Source: Zygnema cylindricum | Taxonomy: Eukaryota > Streptophyta > Zygnematophyceae > Zygnematales > Zygnemataceae | Direction: 5' to 3' | Length of the DNA stretch: 62,000 nucleotides | Assembly: GCA_037447655.1 (NCBI GenBank) | Contig: JBBHKE010001899.1 | Coordinates: 14,583-76,582 of the forward strand | Shown here: positions 58,776 to 62,000 of the stretch, piece by piece | Layout of the letters: every line of letters starts with the position of its first letter | Numbering within the stretch: the stretch's first letter is position 1 | Translations under genes and position numbers: made by a program | Notes under the pieces: generated by a model | Told to the model about the DNA's origin: nothing | Seen by the model: the letters and a program-made list of their open reading frames with translations, nothing else | Database searches by the model: none

Positions 58776-59745
58776 TGGACTATAGAATTCAGGAATCCTC
58801 TAGATAGTTATTAACTAACCCACTTTCAATGGCAACCGTTGCTTCTCAAGCAAACAAGTTGACAATCTGACTCCACCCTTGTGGAGCCTGGATTTCCTTG
58901 CGTCCGTAAGAAAAATAATCTCTGAAAAAGCTCTAACAGACAATAAGTTACGAGACAATAATAGTGCAAATTTGTACAAATCTCAAAAAGAGAGGTGACT
59001 ACCTACCAAAAATTTACTAAGTCTTGATTCCCTCTAATAACTCCTATCTACTGAAGTACGGACCAATCAAATCACTGTACCATACCAAAAAGTATTACTG
59101 TCGGTGTACCTTTGTACGGTCTATGTACGACAAGGATATTAAGCAGACGTGTGTCCACTTTTCACTCATCCGTACGTTCAACGAAATTCCCACGACCGAA
59201 TCTTATCTCTCCACGTTGCTCTAGGTCATGCCACGTCACAAAACACCAAAGTGACCATTCCGGGATCTCGGCGAAGACGTATGCCGTTGGATAAAACCGG
59301 CATTCAACATAGTCCGTCGAAACAAATGTTTGATTCATTTGTTTCGTGCGGTATTATGTTCGCACTGTATTCAGCTAGTTCTATGTCGTTCCAAATGTAT
59401 TTACGTTTATCGGTTTACAGACTGTAACATAGTTTAAATTCTAATAATACCCTATGTACTTCAACGAAGATCTACGACAGACTGGTTAGAGCTGTCTGCT
59501 ACGCCTCGCTCTGCCGGTCTAGGGTTCGAGTCCTGCCGGACTCAACCTTTTGTTGAGAGTGACATAAGTCACTCTTTAGTCCTTCTTATTAAGGTGAAGC
59601 AGTCATGGCTTCACTTCTCTCTCTTTCTCTCCTTTGGTAACTACAACAAGTATGGGGACAGAGAGGAAAGGTGGAAGCAAGTTGCCCACTCTTTTCTTTT
59701 TTCTTAGACTTATAAAATATCCTAAAAATCTAATGATTTTCAACA
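58764..59745 (-). mobile_element. 5' LTR of the Ty1/copia element
   Basis: 982 bp, minus-strand TGTTGAAAATC to GGACACA. The gag start codon lies in the last 12 bases of the LTR (ATGGAGGACACA), so the 3' LTR carries it too. No standard plant primer-binding site (tggtatcagagc) follows; the next bases are gaattgcaagttatgg. Confidence 0.85.
59473..59545 (+). other. tRNA-like sequence inside the 5' LTR
   Basis: Same element as at 54134. Here the B box ggttcgagtcc matches the Pol III consensus exactly, and ggttagagc marks the D arm. Presence in both LTRs shows it was part of the LTR before this copy inserted. Confidence 0.55.
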
Positions 59746-60119
59746 CTTGTCGTACAGGTAAATATACGTGTAGTACTGATAAATGTACTGCATGTACACT
59801 CAACTGTACAACTTATTCCACGTATGCGCAAAAAGTACAGTAGCCGCCATGACGTTTGTACGATTTTGGAACAGATCCAATATAAATGATATACCTTTCA
59901 CATCCAACGCCATGGCTTTGTCCCTTTAATCCTTCGGATCCACTTGACACCTATGTTGATATTTGTGTATTTTCTAGGTCTGTAAATAGGATAGAAAAAG
60001 GCAGAGGCAGTCTGCCTCTAACTCCCCTCTCCAAGCCCCCACACTTGTTGTAGTCACTGAAGGCTGGATAGTGAGCTAGAGCCATGGCTGCCTAAGCTCT
60101 CTGTATAAGATATTTATAA

Positions 60120-60191
60120 TATACACATGTAGATGTGTATAAGAGACAGTTTGGAAACACTGATAGTTAAACAGTGCAACAGGAATTGATG
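60120..60191. other. Sequencing adapter (Tn5/Nextera mosaic end) fused to BZW intron sequence
   Basis: 60131-60149 is exactly AGATGTGTATAAGAGACAG, the 19-bp mosaic end used in Nextera libraries. It is preceded by tatacacatgt, part of the inverted mosaic end with one change, as at a mate-pair junction. The next 42 bases are identical to 50478-50519. This is library artefact left in the assembly. Confidence 0.93.
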
Positions 60192-60802
60192 CCTGGTAGC
60201 TGCGGTCTGTCAATCAATCATAGCCGTTAGCTTTAAACGTTTAGTCTAGCGCTAGTATTAAGACATAAAAGTTTGATAATTATTTAATTTGTTACACGTA
60301 GACTTTATCATTTAATTGGAAAAATATACGTAATGCATAGATACAGTTATATAAAGTACGAAGTACGATACGGTTACGAAAAAAAACCGCGCATTTTGTT
60401 TGACATAAAAAAAAATACCGCGCAAGTATTTATGACGGCTACGATTGAAATACGGATTTGATCGGACGGCCGTGAAGGATACCGAGATCGCGGAAAAGGA
60501 TTTTGGCGGTTTGCGATCACCGCCACATCGAATGACACGTGGCAAAACCACATTGGATTGCGGCAACTTCGGGGATTACGGGAACGAATCCCGATATGAC
60601 ATGTGTCGACATTTTGGCCATGTCGTACGATGGCCGTACAAAAAATACACTGGCACCTGTACTTTTCTGTACGACACAGTATTTTAATTGGTGCCGTACT
60701 TCAGTAGATAGAGTATTAGAGGGGGAATAGGACTTAGAAAATTTTGGGTAGGTAGCTGCCTCTCCTAGAGAGCACCTTGTATAAATGGCAAACTTTGGCC
60801 AT

Positions 60803-60914
60803 CCATAACTATCAATTTACTTGACCATTTTCAGTGATTCTTTTTGTTGCGAACTCAGCCATAACTATCAATTTACTTGACCATTTTCAGTGATTCTTTT
60901 TGTTGCGGACTTAG
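60803..60914. repeat. 56-bp tandem duplication within the LTR
   Basis: ccataactatcaatttactt and the following bases through ttgttgcg are present twice in succession, differing at a few positions. The other LTR copy of this family (near 47885-47940) has only one. Confidence 0.8.
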
Positions 60915-61191
60915 GGGAGTCCACGCTACCCAAAGGTGTAGTCGGTCATAGTTTTTGTCTGCCAGGGTGGCGGTATTTCTAAGGGAAAGTAAAAGTGGGT
61001 GAAGTTGTCCAAATATCATATTCTAACTTTGCATTCTGTGGTGGAACTGAGCACACAGAAAGTCTTATTTCACAGGGGTGAAGCTATAATGGGTTTGTGA
61101 TTGTCAAGGGGTCAGTCATTAAGGTTTATATCAACTTGGAGTTGGCACTATCTAGATAAGCTTCTTTTGGATCTGCTTACTCTGAGGGCCA

Positions 61192-61371
61192 ATGGAGGTC
61201 TTAGAGTTTCATGTTATGGGCCCACCATCTAGGGTGCCTATGTTTGATGGAACAGGCTTCACTTATTGGGAGTTTACAATGGAGGGATTGCTTTTCAAGA
61301 AACACTTATGGGGAATTTTTTCGGGACAAGTGAGATGTCCGCCACCTGGCTTTAGAGGAGCATACTATTGA
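61192..61371 (+). pseudogene. Copia gag N-terminus, truncated at 59 residues
   Basis: The frame opens at the LTR end with VMGPPSRVPMFDGTGFTYWE, matching VMAPPSRVPIFNGSGFIYWE of the copia element on the minus strand, continues with KKHLWGIFSGQVRCPPPG and stops at TGA 61369-61371. Sequence after it (to about 61530) has no recognisable domain. Confidence 0.75.
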
Positions 61372-61649
61372 GAATCATCTGGGGTTGCCCAAAATATCAA
61401 CCGGAGTTCAAATGCAACGGAAGGTGAAGGGATAAACCTTTCCGTGGATGGGAAAATAGTGGAGAAGGAGAAATGGACACCTATGGTGAGGGGAGCTAGG
61501 CTCTCAGCTATGCTACCACTTGTAGGGATTAAAAACTGAAGAAAATGACAAAAAAATATGGGAATACAAAAACACTATAGCAAAACATCTCATACTTAGA
61601 TATGTGTCTAAGTCCATTGCTATCACTCTTTTAAGTCTAACGAATTGAC

Positions 61650-62000
61650 AGCGAAATGTTAGGATATTGGGCGAATCGGCGTCGGCTGAAATCGTGCAGT
61701 CAAATTTTTGTTCGGTTCGCGCCAGTTATGTTTTGTTTCGTTCGGTACTGTACTTTTGTGTCGGTTCGGTTTGGCGCGAGCGCCGACCGGTATTCATTTG
61801 TTCGAGTAGCACGCTGGTCGATTGCGAGGAAATGTTGGTTTGCCAAGCGTGACGCGATTTTTTCGTCCTCGGAAGTAATTTATGTGTACGACAAAGCGGC
61901 TATACCTTTGTACGGCCGATCCTGCTACGATTCTTGTCAATGTAAGTATGTTGATTCGTAAATAGCGTGGCTCGATTTCGTCGCGCGTGACGACGCTCAT
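61650..62000. repeat. Start of another foldback-type repeat at the window edge
   Basis: The last 50 bases (gattcgtaaatagcgtggct, gtcgcgcgtgacgacg) match the central cores of the foldbacks near 20125-20175 and 21090-21135. The element continues beyond the window. Confidence 0.5.

Larger units (their letters stand above)
59954..61191 (+). mobile_element. Copia-family LTR (same family as 47618-48881), containing a chimeric insert
   Basis: It starts tgttgatatttgtgtatttt and aligns with the reverse complement of 47618-48881, including gagctagagccatggctgcc and gaagctataatgggtttgtg. The match is broken at 60114-60191 by adapter-containing sequence. It ends at the gag start codon at 61192. Confidence 0.7.

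Overview
This is nuclear DNA from a streptophyte, most likely a land plant and possibly a bryophyte. The genes have GT-AG introns, and their products are plant-type (MED14, methionine gamma-lyase, a LEA protein, an eIF5-mimic protein starting MSSKEKPTLGG). The rest is packed with plant-type transposable elements: Ty1/copia, hAT-like, PIF/Harbinger-like and TA-flanked miniature elements. I cannot name the species from sequence alone.

Layout. 1-15 kb is a gene-dense plus-strand block: MED14 (six exons, 1167-9975) and methionine gamma-lyase (six exons, 11933-14989). 15-24.3 kb is a repeat island: a composite hAT-like element of about 3.9 kb that carries two giant hairpins, a Harbinger-like MITE and a TA-flanked MITE, followed by more MITEs, one with an 84-bp near-perfect palindrome. 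25-29.7 kb holds a gene that I read as an RBM41-like minor-spliceosome RNA-binding protein. In my exon model its RRM lacks the first-strand exon and ends abnormally. 32.8-34 kb is a decayed LINE-like C-terminal ORF. 35.8-37.7 kb is a LEA gene with three ACGTG (ABRE-type) boxes upstream and an N-terminus resembling a mitochondrial presequence. 41.2-44.7 kb (minus strand) is an intact nine-exon eIF5-mimic (BZW/5MP) gene whose first coding exon is only five bases long.

44-62 kb is dominated by a duplication and retroelements. The first three BZW exons, their upstream region and neighbouring repeats occur again at 50.1-53.2 kb. Each copy carries its own MITE insertions, so target duplications and empty sites can be read directly. 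A complete but decayed Ty1/copia element occupies 53.4-59.7 kb on the minus strand. Its in-frame stops are all TAG or TGA and each can be explained by one transition. Both LTRs carry a tRNA-like sequence with a Pol III B box. Fragments of a related copia family lie at 47.2-49.9 kb and 60.0-61.4 kb.

Two signals are not biology. Next to the 10-N gap at 49939, 118 bases are a base-by-base reversal (not a reverse complement) of the BZW locus. At 60131-60149 there is an exact 19-bp Tn5/Nextera mosaic end, fused to 42 bases copied from BZW intron 2. The order and copy number of everything between about 49.9 and 60.2 kb should therefore be treated with caution.

The genes do not form one pathway. 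They are housekeeping functions (transcription, sulfur amino-acid catabolism, splicing, translation control) plus one stress-protection gene.
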